This document shows positions 47,436 to 56,978 of a DNA stretch of 64,000 nucleotides, piece by piece. Every line of letters starts with the position of its first letter. Positions within the stretch are counted from its first letter, which is position 1. The notes beneath the pieces are model-generated. The model was not told where the DNA came from, ran no database searches, and was given only the letters and a program-made list of their open reading frames with translations. The translations under genes were made by a program, and so were the position numbers. This DNA is from Lepisosteus oculatus (lineage: Eukaryota; Chordata; Actinopteri; Semionotiformes; Lepisosteidae). The stretch lies in assembly GCF_040954835.1 (NCBI RefSeq), contig NC_090703.1:11775001-11839000 (forward strand), written 5' to 3'.

Positions 47436-50400
47436 CTGGGAAAGAAGAACAAGAGCAAAGTGTTTTCATGTGCAAAGACGCGATGCAGTATTACTTTTAT
47501 AATCAGACCTATGCACTATTTATTTTTTACAATTATGGCTCTACATCTCTTGCAGTGAGTAGTAAATGTAAAGTAGACTGTGAAGACGCAGTACCACTGT
47601 GTCCTAAAATGAAGATGCAGCCGTTAAACAACTTAGTGGCCTTCAAAAATTAATTTCATACTCGATAAAATGTTATATATGATAACATTTATTCCTAAAG
47701 AGCCAGTATTATGTAATACATGTTTCAGGTCAGGGTTAAATTGGGCTGTCTGTAGAAGAATGAAAGAGTCATAGTATTGCTGTGTTAGCAAAGATTAGAT
47801 CATTTAAGATCTAGTGACGAGTACACAGTGATGTTTTTCTATCATACAGGCTAAAAAACAAACAAAATGCATAAAGAACTAGTAAAATTATGATTCCTTT
47901 CAATTATTTACTGTACAGAGCCTGTTCCCTTTGTAATATCTGAATAAAATACCACACAATTAGTATGTACACTTCCTAACAGATCTAGGTGTGCTTTCAT
48001 CAAAACTGTTTTTTTTTCTAAAAGTGAAAAATAACAATATTAAACAAGGGGGAATTTTAGGTAGTTCAGATTATGCAAGCCTAGGATTAACACCCCCATC
48101 TTAATATCATAGGATATTTAATGACATGGTAAGGACCCCCTGGTTTAACACCTTATCTGAAGGCTGATACAGAATTGATCTGAAAATCCGATCCAGTGGG
48201 GAGAGTGCCTCCTACTGGTTGACAAAAGCAAAAGCTCTTACCATCAATTATCTCATCCTTCACCTTGTGCAATTCACGTACAACTTCCTCCAATATTTCC
48301 TGTCAGAGAAGTGTAAACAAGGTTCTGTCAGCTCCTCAGCCCTTTCCCAGTGCAGCTAACAGCAAATATTAGGCCCACAATACATTACCAATGATGTTTT
48401 AATGGAGTGCCTAAGTGCAAAATTAGAGTGCAAAATTGTTGATCTCTCCCACATCTGTGGTTTTCCCCAAATGTGCTAACATCTCTCTCTCTTTGATAAG
48501 AAGGTTGAAGGCTATTTGATAAAATAATTTAATCAGCCTTCAAAGCGAGTTGCAGACTATGTTTCACTAAAATCTTGTTCCATTACCCAAGACATCATTC
48601 AAGGTTTGCGTTTTGCCATTTGTATTTCTGTACATTACTGCCCATACCTGCTTCATTCTGTCAAAGTCTAAGGCATCTGCGGGCATGTCGTTGGTGCTGC
48701 CGACAGGTTTCACCCTGCAGACACAACATAAGAATAATGAGCCCGCAGCCAGCAGAAACACACAGCATCCGCCTGACAGAATTGCCCCTGTGCCTGTGTG
48801 GTCTGTAAGGAGGGCACTGACAACCAGTGGGGGTGTTTTCATGTATGCTACCTTTACACGTGGCAGTGCACGTGCATCACGGACAGCTCAAGAGCATCAG
48901 GCTTGTGTCAGACAGAGACGGCTACAGTGAGGGGAAAAAGGTCCATTCCATTTATTCATGAGAATGGTGTAAAGCATAGGGAAAAGCGCACCCGTTTTCA
49001 CATGGAAAGCCACATTGCACATCCCATCTCGCCCATGAGAGCATGTGTGGGAGGACCCTGAGAACACAGTTCTACATGTCTGCCAGTTTTCTGTCACAGG
49101 GAACCCGCTGGGTTGCACACCTTCATTTTACACTTCCAGGTTAAGTGTTTGTCCTGCAATTCAAAATGCTATGGATTTAATTAGTTGAGCTCATTCACAT
49201 TTAACAACGCATTCCACACATCCAGTGCATTTTCAAAGCTTGTGTTGTTACACTAAAAAAAGTGTACCAAGCACAAAACATTTCAGATCGTCACTCAGAC
49301 AAGGCTTTGCTTTACAAAACATGTATTTTCTGGTGGGCTTCTCCATTGCTCTCCCTGTGCCTGGAAACCAGTTGTGGTAACATTTCAGAGAAGCAGGTGA
49401 GGGCATTACACATGGCAAATCTGCATACCAGCTCCAGCCTTCCTCTTTCAACATCATGATGTAAGGGTGGAAAAGGAGCTTTCGAAGGTAAAATGGTGTG
49501 ATAAAATAACAGTCTGGCAGTGGAGAGAATCATTGCTCGTTTAGCTGGATAAATGATCTCGGGCAAAGTTAAATCATGTGCAAATGCCCCCAGTGCTATA
49601 TTAATCTAATTGAACTGCCTGAATAAAGGTGCTTTTAATTGTGGATTAAGCAGAACATATGAAAAGATTCACATTTCATAAGCACAAATGACTAAATGTA
49701 GCATTAACATGATTAATTAAAATCCCAAGCACCTGCTCCCATTGATTCTTCATCACTAATCACTAAGAACGAACCAGAATAATCAGTATTTTACATTCCT
49801 GAGATCTTAGTGGAGAAATCTACATTTACAGCTTCTTTTAAATATCAAAATATTGCATTTCCCGATCTTTATAATTTATTGCATGGATCCTTTAGTAACG
49901 AAGGCCTCCCATACTCTCAGATTAGCTTGTTGCTAATATGTATCGCAGATTGGAGCCAAGTATGGTAACACAATTTCTGCGTGGGCGAGTTGGTCAGTGT
50001 GCTGATAAATGCCCCTTTAAGACCGAAGATGGGAAGACTGCACAACTGTGCAAATATCCACCAAAGAAAATATACAAGGCCTGCTGAAAAAGGCATCACT
50101 AGCACCACCTATCTGCTTTTTTAAATAACACACCTATATTAATCAAGGCACATGTTTGATCAGTGGGTACGCACATCAGAAAGGATAAATAAACACGCCC
50201 TTCACTGTTTTTTCCTCCTCATATTATTTGCTAGTTGTAAAAAATATATGGAGAAATGAAAAATAACAGAGAGGATTTTTACAATTGTGCACTTTCTTTT
50301 TCATGCATCTTTATTAAAATCCTAAAATGCTGCCACCAAAAACTTGTATGGGTTACCCCACATGTAGAAGATACACTTAATAATAATAATAATAATAATT

Positions 50401-53400
50401 GCTTACACTTATATATATATAGCGTGTTTTCTGGACACTCTACTCATAGCGCTTTACAGGTAATGGGGACTCCCCTCCACCACCACCAATGTGCAGTACC
50501 CACCTGGATGCTTGATTTGTTCAAGTAAATTCAAGTAAATTGCTTAAACCGTGAAAGGCTAAAAATGTTTATCCTTTTTTTAATCAATATCGCTTGTTCT
50601 TGAATTATTTTTGCTCCAGCCTTGAAGGCGTAACACCAACAGGAAGCAGAAAGCTGAAAGCACAGTGCACGAGCAGCTGGAGTTGTTCCCTGTAGTTTGT
50701 GCTTGTTTGCATTGCGGTGGGACCAGTTTCACAGAGCTGCACATTGAAATGAAAGCCACAGCAGCATCGGCAGAAGGAGCTGCAGTATAGCTGGCCTGAA
50801 CGGACAGGATCATAGTGGTACCTAGTACTTAATGGGTGTGAGTTGCTCTTAACTTCAGGACTCTTCAGCGCCAATGGACTTCTGCATCAATGGGAATGAA
50901 ATGATCAGTGACACATAAAAACATCACTCCTTCTCAAAGTTTCTTCTGTTTTTCATCATGAACATCCGAGACATTTTTATTGTTCTGTGTTCCCTAATGA
51001 CACTCATGCCAACATGGGTGTCATTACTTTGCGACACCAGTATTGAAATGTGTCAGGAATCATGTTACTTATTAATCAACTGCAATCAGTAATTCCAATG
51101 GAATGTGGAAAATTTCATATCAGTTTTAACAATAGTTTCTGAGGTTATGCCACTACCGTGCAATAATTATATGAACACATGAATTACATGAATTATATGT
51201 GTGTAGGAATGTGCTATGAGTATGAGCATCATACAGTCACTTCCACATTATTAGATCCTCACCTTGATACCAATGAAGACTTGTCTGCAGAATTGGCTCG
51301 ATCCCATGGCTTTTTCAGAGGATCTGCCAGAAGTACAAGACAGTTACTACCTTTACTGTTGAGACAGTTTTATTTCAGAAACCAGCCCTGCCCCAGCTCA
51401 CACACTCTAATTTTTAAAGAAACTGGAAACCAACCCTGAAACAACCCACCAGTAAGCTGGACACATTTATACTTAATTGTAATAAAAGGTGTTTTGTAAG
51501 TAGTAGAGTTTGTGGTGTTCTATTCACGTCATAATGAGAGTTTAATCATCAGCAATCTAATGTTTATCTGCTCTCATATTCCTGCTGGCCTTGTGAATTT
51601 GGCAGCTGGTTGTCCGGTGACCCCAAAATAGACTGCAGGCTATATTGAAGCTGGTCCAGACTGGGTTACCTGTGGAGTTCTGCTGTCCTGGCCCACGGGT
51701 GACAGGTGATGGAGACAGGCTGGAATCCTCCTACAAAGCATATTGTTTGTTCAATAATCACTGTATCATGAAATAATAATTGATAATTTTCTTAAAATGG
51801 AGTTAAATGTAATATAAATATATGATTTATATACACTGTGCAAGGCAGTGAAATATTTTGATTTGCCTTTGAATATTTCACTACCAAAGGAAATTTTCCT
51901 TCAGAAAAAAAAGGAAGAGATTTCCTACCTTTGGCCCTAAAATATCAAACTCTACAAGAATGCAGGGACCATCTTAACCCTAGCTAGGAATTTCAAGAGG
52001 GGATATGTGCTAACAGGTGAGAGATGGGAGGGAGCTGGCATGATTCACAGTGTAGCTGATTTCATTACAGCAAGTTTGACGCATTAACAACAAGATGGAT
52101 TGCCTGTTCTCACCTCTCCAGGGTTACTGGACACTTGGTTTTCAAAAAGACCTGTCTCACTCACGTTTTGGCTTTCTTCCTCTTTCTTGTCACTGGATTT
52201 CTCTGTCTGTGTAGCCGCTTTCCTTCTGTTAAAAAAAGTAAACTGTAAACATATATAGACCCGTACCGGAAACATATACGTTTAAGTAACAACGGCAGCG
52301 CTGTCAGCGATCGAATGAATTACTTGCACTGTCAAAGCACCTGGTGGGGTCTGCTAAATCAATGTCAACCAATGAAGATGGCAGGGGAAGATATGCTGTT
52401 CATTTGTTCACTTTGCTCATGCGGGATGGCGAGGAATTGTGAGTCTGAAGGCGGGCGCGCGAATGGAAATAAAATAACTCCCTGCAGTCTTACTCTAACC
52501 TTCGTGCCAGCAGGGCATTCATCTCCTGCATCAGCCCCCCTCCTCCACTCGTCCGGTTGGCATCGTTCTTCGCTGCACCACCGGGGCTGGTGCCTCCTGA
52601 CGCGTCTTCAGACTGTGAGCACAAACGGAGAGTGTCAGGACGAACTGTGCAAACAGCTCTTCTCTGGCAGCTAGGGCTCCTGGCAACTACAGTACTACAG
52701 TACTAAAGGATTATAATTTCTTAGGCCTGATTTTAAAGAGGAGGCCAGTCCCTGGTGTGACGTTGTCTTTGCAAGCCACAGGGGATTTCCAACCATCCCC
52801 AGGCTCCAGGTCTCCTGGGATTGGCAGAAGGTGATCCCTGCTGCTGCCAGTGACAGGAGCGGACGATCCTAGAAGATCCTAGACACTCACTCGTTGCACT
52901 TTGCGCAGTTTGGCTCCCGCCAGTGCCGCTGCCAGCCCTGAACCCGGGCTCTCGTCTCCTGCCCCGCCAGAACCTCCACCAGCCGGCAGCGGAGGCGGAG
53001 GGGGAGGAGCCCCAGCGGACGGGGGAGGGGGCCCAGGAGGAGGCGGGGGAGGAGGCGGACCTCCCCCAGAGGCGGGGGCTGCCGTGGGAGGAGCTACAGA
53101 GAGCACTGAAGAAGGATGCCCAGGCGGGAGGGGAGGACCTGTGTGAAAACAGGGACAGAAACAGGTGGTCTGTCACACTCAACACCAAAGCCCAGGACAC
53201 AGGGCAGTGGTTAGCAATCAAGCAGCAGCACAGCCCCAGTGCCGATAACCCCTCAAAGAACTGTGAGATAGAAACAACTAACTAATACATCAGGCTTTGG
53301 GAGACGCTGACTATAAAACAGTCAGTCATATTTTTGCTACAGATCTGTTCTAACTCTTGAGTGCTTTCAAGGTCATTTTTGAAAATGTTTTTTCCTCAAC

Positions 53401-56400
53401 AGTGATGAGAACTGGAGAAGAAAATTGCTTGGTGTCTTTAAATATAACAAAGATATATCTTGCTATTACTTTTATAATGTACGCAAATGAAGACTTTTTA
53501 CACTTTACAAGCTTTGAGAGAAAAACATAAAATAAAGACAAACTAGGAAACCAATACATCCTCTAAAAACATGTTTTCCACCCGCAGGCAGCCATTAAAT
53601 GGGATTCCATTTTCAAACACAAGCATGCACACTCAGTACACAGCAGGTTTCAAAGAAAATACCCTGAGATAATGTATAAATAAGGAGCAGACACAGAGGT
53701 CCGGTTGTTAGAGACGTGAAGGCAGTTTAACAAGAGGCTGGAGGCAGTATGTCAGTGCTGCAGAGGCACACTGCTTGGCATACCTTAAACTTTTGTTAAA
53801 TGTCAGGGCATGTATGTGCAATACAGACTGGCTTTCCTCCTCATGTCCAATACAAATTTCAGAAACATCTTAAAACTAAACTAAACGAACAGTAAGCCAA
53901 TCTTGTATTATTTCTAGTACATAATACAACTCCATGAAACCGAAACCGTAAAAATATAACAAATATTAAAGTTTACAAAAAAGGATGTGGAATGTCTAGA
54001 TGAATCTAGATCTGGGGAACAGAGAGATGCATACTCTCACAATTACTGTACATTAGTCTGTTCAAGCCAAGTAAGTGTTCATGCTCTCAATGCATGGGAC
54101 ACATAGACCAATAGATACTTTAATATTTAAAATATCTTAAATTATCTCCAGATTTTGCTCTCCTGCTGGAATGATTTTTGCTTTTTATTTTTTATTTCAT
54201 TTTTTTATTACTAGAGCATCCCACAGGCCCTGAGGGTCTGAGGAGTAGCCCATGAGACATGGCATCTGTGTGCAAAGCCCCACACAAAGCGATCTGAGCC
54301 AGCTGCAACACTGCCCTGCTTGCGGGGCTTTGAGGTACTTACTGGAGTGGGGTACGGCAGCCTGAGAAGGAGAAGGGGGGGTCTTCTTGGGCAGAGTCCC
54401 TTCGGACAGAGCAGTGTAAGAGGGGGGTGAGGAGCTGATAGGGGGGACAGACGGGTACAGCTGTTGCAGGTGGTAAGATGGGAATTGGGACTGGTGGGTG
54501 GGGCCTGTAACTGGATGACCAATCAGAGTGGGCAGGGGGTGTGACTCATAACATGGAGCGAATGAGCCATCAGGATGTTTGTAGAGGACAGGATGGGAGG
54601 CGGAGCCAGAAGAACAATGCATCTGGTGTTGGTTAAGGCAATAATCTTCCAGGTGATCACTGGAGTACTCTGCCCCATGCTGAAACAATGAAAGGTCTGC
54701 AGGTCCTTTGCCCCGGCCATTGTGAACAGGCAGCAAGGGATGGGCAACAGGGAGCATAGGCTGGGGGCAGACCTGCTTCAAAGGGGCTAGAGCCATCACC
54801 ACAGGGGGTGAGGGGGGCAGAGGCGAGAACATATGTGGGGAGGACCATGCACCAGACTTGGGGGGAAGCAAAGGGGCCTGGGAAGCTGCCAGCGGGGGAG
54901 AGATGGGGATCTGGCGGACATTTCGGGACAATGTCCCTACTCCAGGCTGCACTGGGGAAAAAGCAGAGGCAAGGGATGTTGAAAGCTGTGAGGCAACGGG
55001 TTTTTTTCTCTGGGGAGAGTCAGAGGTCCCATCTGCCTGCAAGGAGGCACAGCCTCCTTCGCCGTCCCGAGAGGAGGGGGAAGAGGAGGTAACCTTGGCG
55101 TAGGAGGGGGGAGGCATGGCCCCCGCTCGACAGTGACTATATTCAGGAGGGGGGGACTGAGACCGAGAAGAGGAGGGAGACACTTTGATCTGAAGGGTGG
55201 AAACTAAAGGGAAACAGACAAATAGTCAACAAAGAAGAAAGAGTCAGAATGCAGAAGGGAAAGAAAAAGAAAGAATATAACTCACAAAAATAACAGCAAT
55301 GGAACATGAGACAAACAATGTGTGACAAATCCTTATTTTGCCAAAAAATAAACATGATTAAAGAAAGGAAAGAAAATGTAAACATACGTTAATACCTCCC
55401 CTTCCCCTTCCTCTCCCCCAAGGTTTTCCAGGAAAGATGTCTAAGGTCCCCACAGAAGCAAATGTACAAAACACAGCTCCTTACAAACTTAGGCTACTGC
55501 TAGAGAAAAGATGTGTAGACCGATATTCCTGCAGGGACTAGTAAATGGATAGACTGAAGTACTAGTGTACTGCATGTTGGTGTTTGAAATCTCTGCAAAC
55601 TGTCGAAGGTGGAAGAGAGCTAGAAGTTCTCATGTGCTGCTGTGTACCCATTGGAAAACCATGACATCAGGTGGAAGACAGCCAGAGGCTCTCATGGGCA
55701 ACAGTAGGACATTGGAAAACCATGACATCAGATGGCAGACAGCCGCTGGGTCTCCTATCCCATTGCGCGGCCAATTCTGTGATCTGAAGGGTGCTGGACG
55801 CTTACCTGAGGTGGATGCCCTTCGATCCCTCTCTATCTGTGCCTGTAGCTGCTGCTGCTCCATCATCTGCCTGCTGAAACAACACACAGGGAACTCCGGT
55901 TCAGTCAGCTTTCATGCTGTGCCACAGGAACTAATCTTTACCTTTGTCTACGCTTTGGGAAGCTCAAGTGTTGTACCAGAAAGGCCCTGCAACAAAGTGT
56001 GCTGTATATAGGACATTTGTGCAGTGATTTACCAGTGAAGGGGACACAAGCCAGAGACCTTTTGCTAGTCAACAAAACTCAAGAAATTGAAACTGTGGCA
56101 TAGTGATTTTCTTTTGGGTCATTCCCTTCACTGGTGTCAATGGCTGGCGTCTGTGAAGAATAACATATGCAATGCAATCAAATGTCTTTTTATGCAATTG
56201 AATACAAAGAATAGCTGACAGATAAAACTGGCAATTGAATGGAATGGTGTGCCCACATTGGAAGCCTGCAAGACCAAAAACATAACTGACATAATTTGGC
56301 TTGGGAATGTAGCACCTGGAAGGGTCTGGAAGGGGAGCTGATGCAGTTGTGTAACCCTATTTAAGCCACACTTCTCAGTATTCTAGTTTGTTTTGTGCCA

Positions 56401-56978
56401 CCCAGCTGGAGTTAGGGTAGTGCAGTGGCCCAGGGAGAATGCAGTGTTATCATGCCTCTTTATACCACTAGAGGGAAGCATTGAGGCACACATAAGACAG
56501 ATCCCTCCGAAGCAAGATTCTAATTTTCCCAGAAAAAAACATCTGGATGAACACCATAAGGAGGTGGTTCCATTAACTGTAGCTACTAGATTTATAATTC
56601 TCTTAGGTCTAAGTAATGGAAAAAAAATATTTGAAGGGGTGGAATTCATAACCATTTTTAGCTTTTAAAGAGTTTGCACCTAAAGAAAGTCACAGAAATC
56701 ACAAAATGTGTATCAAGGGCTCCAGCAAATGCTACCTTTGACCTCTACAAAAATGACCAATCTCATTTTTTGCTTTTCATTTGATCTAACACATCTGCCT
56801 CAAAGGGACAAAGGGTCACAGGAATCACTATTAACTGAAGGTCACAGTTTCTTTTTAATTCAATTAACAGCAAAGAAAGCCAAGGACTGTCAAATAAGTT
56901 TCTTGCATTTTTACCTTCTCTGCATGTCCATGTCATCTGCAGATGGCCCATTCTGTACCTGGCGCTGGACAGCTGGAC
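47398..56978 (-). CDS. EVL: EVL (Ena/VASP-like) actin regulator, 3' portion after the EVH1 exons
   Basis: EVL is an Ena/VASP tetramer that binds profilin-actin and protects growing barbed ends at lamellipodia, focal contacts and growth cones. Exons in transcript order: 56978-56915, 55870-55806, optional 55203-54343, 53138-52891, 52612-52500, 52225-52165, 51730-51670, 51323-51263, optional 50881-50822, 48714-48648, 48299-48242, 47435-47398. All phases join. Visible parts are a Q-rich segment with the PKA-type RRAS site, a polyproline core ([26 protein letters not shown]), the G-actin motif [16 protein letters not shown], the F-actin motif [26 protein letters not shown], and the tetramerisation helix [38 protein letters not shown]. 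Without optional exons this part encodes about 278 residues, close to human EVL over the same region. EVH1 exons lie right of the window. Helix, [11 protein letters not shown] and synteny separate it from ENAH and VASP. Confidence 0.95.
47436..48241 (-). other. EVL: EVL intron before the terminal exon
   Basis: An 806-bp intron with gtaaga donor and tttcccag acceptor. No feature is seen. Confidence 0.85.
48242..48299 (-). CDS. EVL: EVL exon: tetramerisation coiled coil
   Basis: A 58-nt exon encoding [19 protein letters not shown] plus one base. It is identical to human EVL except D for E. It forms the core of the right-handed coiled-coil tetramer helix. The acceptor is tctgacag and the donor gtaaga. 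Confidence 0.95.
48648..48714 (-). CDS. EVL: EVL exon: [11 protein letters not shown] segment
   Basis: A 67-nt exon encoding [18 protein letters not shown] then DRMKQ, matching human RMKPAGSVNDMALDAFDLDRMKQ. Phase 2 in, phase 0 out. It follows either the EVL-I exon or the exon at 51263 directly. Confidence 0.95.
48715..50821 (-). other. EVL: EVL intron between the EVL-I exon and the 48714 exon
   Basis: A 2.1-kb intron with gtacca donor and tgtctgcag acceptor. It contains the truncated 5S-derived SINE at 50378-50510. Short open frames on both strands are unsupported. Confidence 0.75.
50378..50510 (-). mobile_element. 5S rRNA-derived SINE, short 5'-truncated copy
   Basis: The (AAT)n tail is followed by gcttacacttatatatatatagcg, then cactctactcatagcgctttacaggtaatgg and the start of the body, ending at cacctggatg. 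It has the same orientation as the other copies. Confidence 0.8.
50822..50881 (-). CDS. EVL: EVL-I type optional exon
   Basis: A 60-nt exon, phase 2 in and out, with acceptor gatgcag and donor gtacca. It encodes (R)[19 protein letters not shown](R). It corresponds in position and content to the 21-residue insert that defines mammalian EVL-I (VAKSPEAKSPLQSQPHS). Skipping or including it keeps the frame. In mammals this insert carries a protein kinase D site. Here the matching position is not serine. Confidence 0.8.
51263..51323 (-). CDS. EVL: EVL exon: KPWDRANS segment
   Basis: A 61-nt exon encoding (D)[19 protein letters not shown](R), matching human [23 protein letters not shown]. Acceptor ctggcag, donor gtgagg, phase 1 in and phase 2 out. 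Confidence 0.92.
51670..51730 (-). CDS. EVL: EVL exon: Ser/Pro linker
   Basis: A 61-nt exon encoding [20 protein letters not shown] plus one base, aligned with human EDPSTSPSPGTRAASQPPNSS. Acceptor tttgtag, donor gtaacc. Confidence 0.9.
52165..52225 (-). CDS. EVL: EVL exon: basic/acidic linker
   Basis: A 61-nt exon encoding (R)[20 protein letters not shown], aligned with human RKAASQSDKPAEKKEDESQM. The acceptor is tttaacag and the chosen donor is gtgagt directly after AAC, because it joins in phase 0 to the 51730 exon. The frame stays open past it, so readthrough or a later donor is possible. Confidence 0.88.
52500..52612 (-). CDS. EVL: EVL exon: F-actin binding motif
   Basis: A 113-nt exon encoding [20 protein letters not shown], then [17 protein letters not shown] and two bases of R. 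It carries the Ena/VASP F-actin binding block (LMEEMNxLLAxRRK type). Acceptor ctcacag, donor gttaga. Confidence 0.93.
52891..53138 (-). CDS. EVL: EVL exon: polyproline core and G-actin motif
   Basis: A 248-nt exon encoding [20 protein letters not shown], the profilin/SH3-binding proline runs, and the WH2-like [16 protein letters not shown]. It is CG-rich. Acceptor cacacag, donor gtgagt. It accepts the upstream exon either from 55806 (giving G at the junction) or from the 861-nt exon (giving S). Confidence 0.94.
53139..54342 (-). other. EVL: EVL intron after the large proline-rich exon
   Basis: A 1.2-kb intron with gtaagt donor and cacacag acceptor. No feature is recognised. Confidence 0.8.
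54343..55203 (-). CDS. EVL: EVL large optional exon resembling the neural Mena exon
   Basis: Between the RRAS exon and the polyproline exon lies an 861-nt open block with a ccctttag acceptor and a gtaagt donor. It enters and leaves in phase 1, so it can be included or skipped without a frame change. It would add 287 residues rich in Pro and Ser. Positions in the insert: PPPEYSHC (18-25), PPPSYAKV (31-38), LSTSLASAF (74-82), FSPLPPSPP (126-134), PMLPV (149-153) and SSPPSYTAL (258-266). From memory, the neural-specific large exon of ENAH (Mena) carries [32 protein letters not shown] and PVLPV in the same order, and sits at the same place just after the RRxS site. I know of no such exon in human EVL. 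Coding status rests on length, phase and motif order. Expression is not shown. Confidence 0.85.
55806..55870 (-). CDS. EVL: EVL exon: Q-rich segment with PKA site
   Basis: A 65-nt exon encoding (R)[21 protein letters not shown] plus one base, like human RRQVMEQHQQQRQESLERRTSAT. RRAS matches the Ena/VASP PKA phosphosite. The 3' splice site is a tandem cagcag, and the downstream AG gives RRQMM while the upstream one adds a residue. Donor gtaagc. Confidence 0.92.
55871..56914 (-). other. EVL: EVL intron
   Basis: A 1.0-kb intron with gtaaaa donor and the tandem cagcag acceptor. It contains a CTCF-like CCACTAGAGGGAA at 56465-56477 and nothing else recognised. Confidence 0.75.
56915..56978 (-). 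CDS. EVL: EVL exon immediately after the EVH1-coding exons
   Basis: A 64-nt exon encoding (G)[20 protein letters not shown] plus two bases, aligned with human [22 protein letters not shown]. Acceptor cttctcag, donor gtaaaa. Confidence 0.93.

Noticed and set aside
47285-47653. 122-codon plus-strand frame with a hydrophobic start resembling a signal peptide
   Set aside because: It overlaps the EVL terminal exon in antisense and EVL 3' UTR. The exon on the minus strand is strongly supported and this frame has no family match.
55143-55190. Alternative acceptor cttcag about 15 bp inside the large EVL exon
   Set aside because: Using it would shift the frame after the RRAS exon, whereas the ccctttag site at 55203 joins in frame and preserves symmetry.
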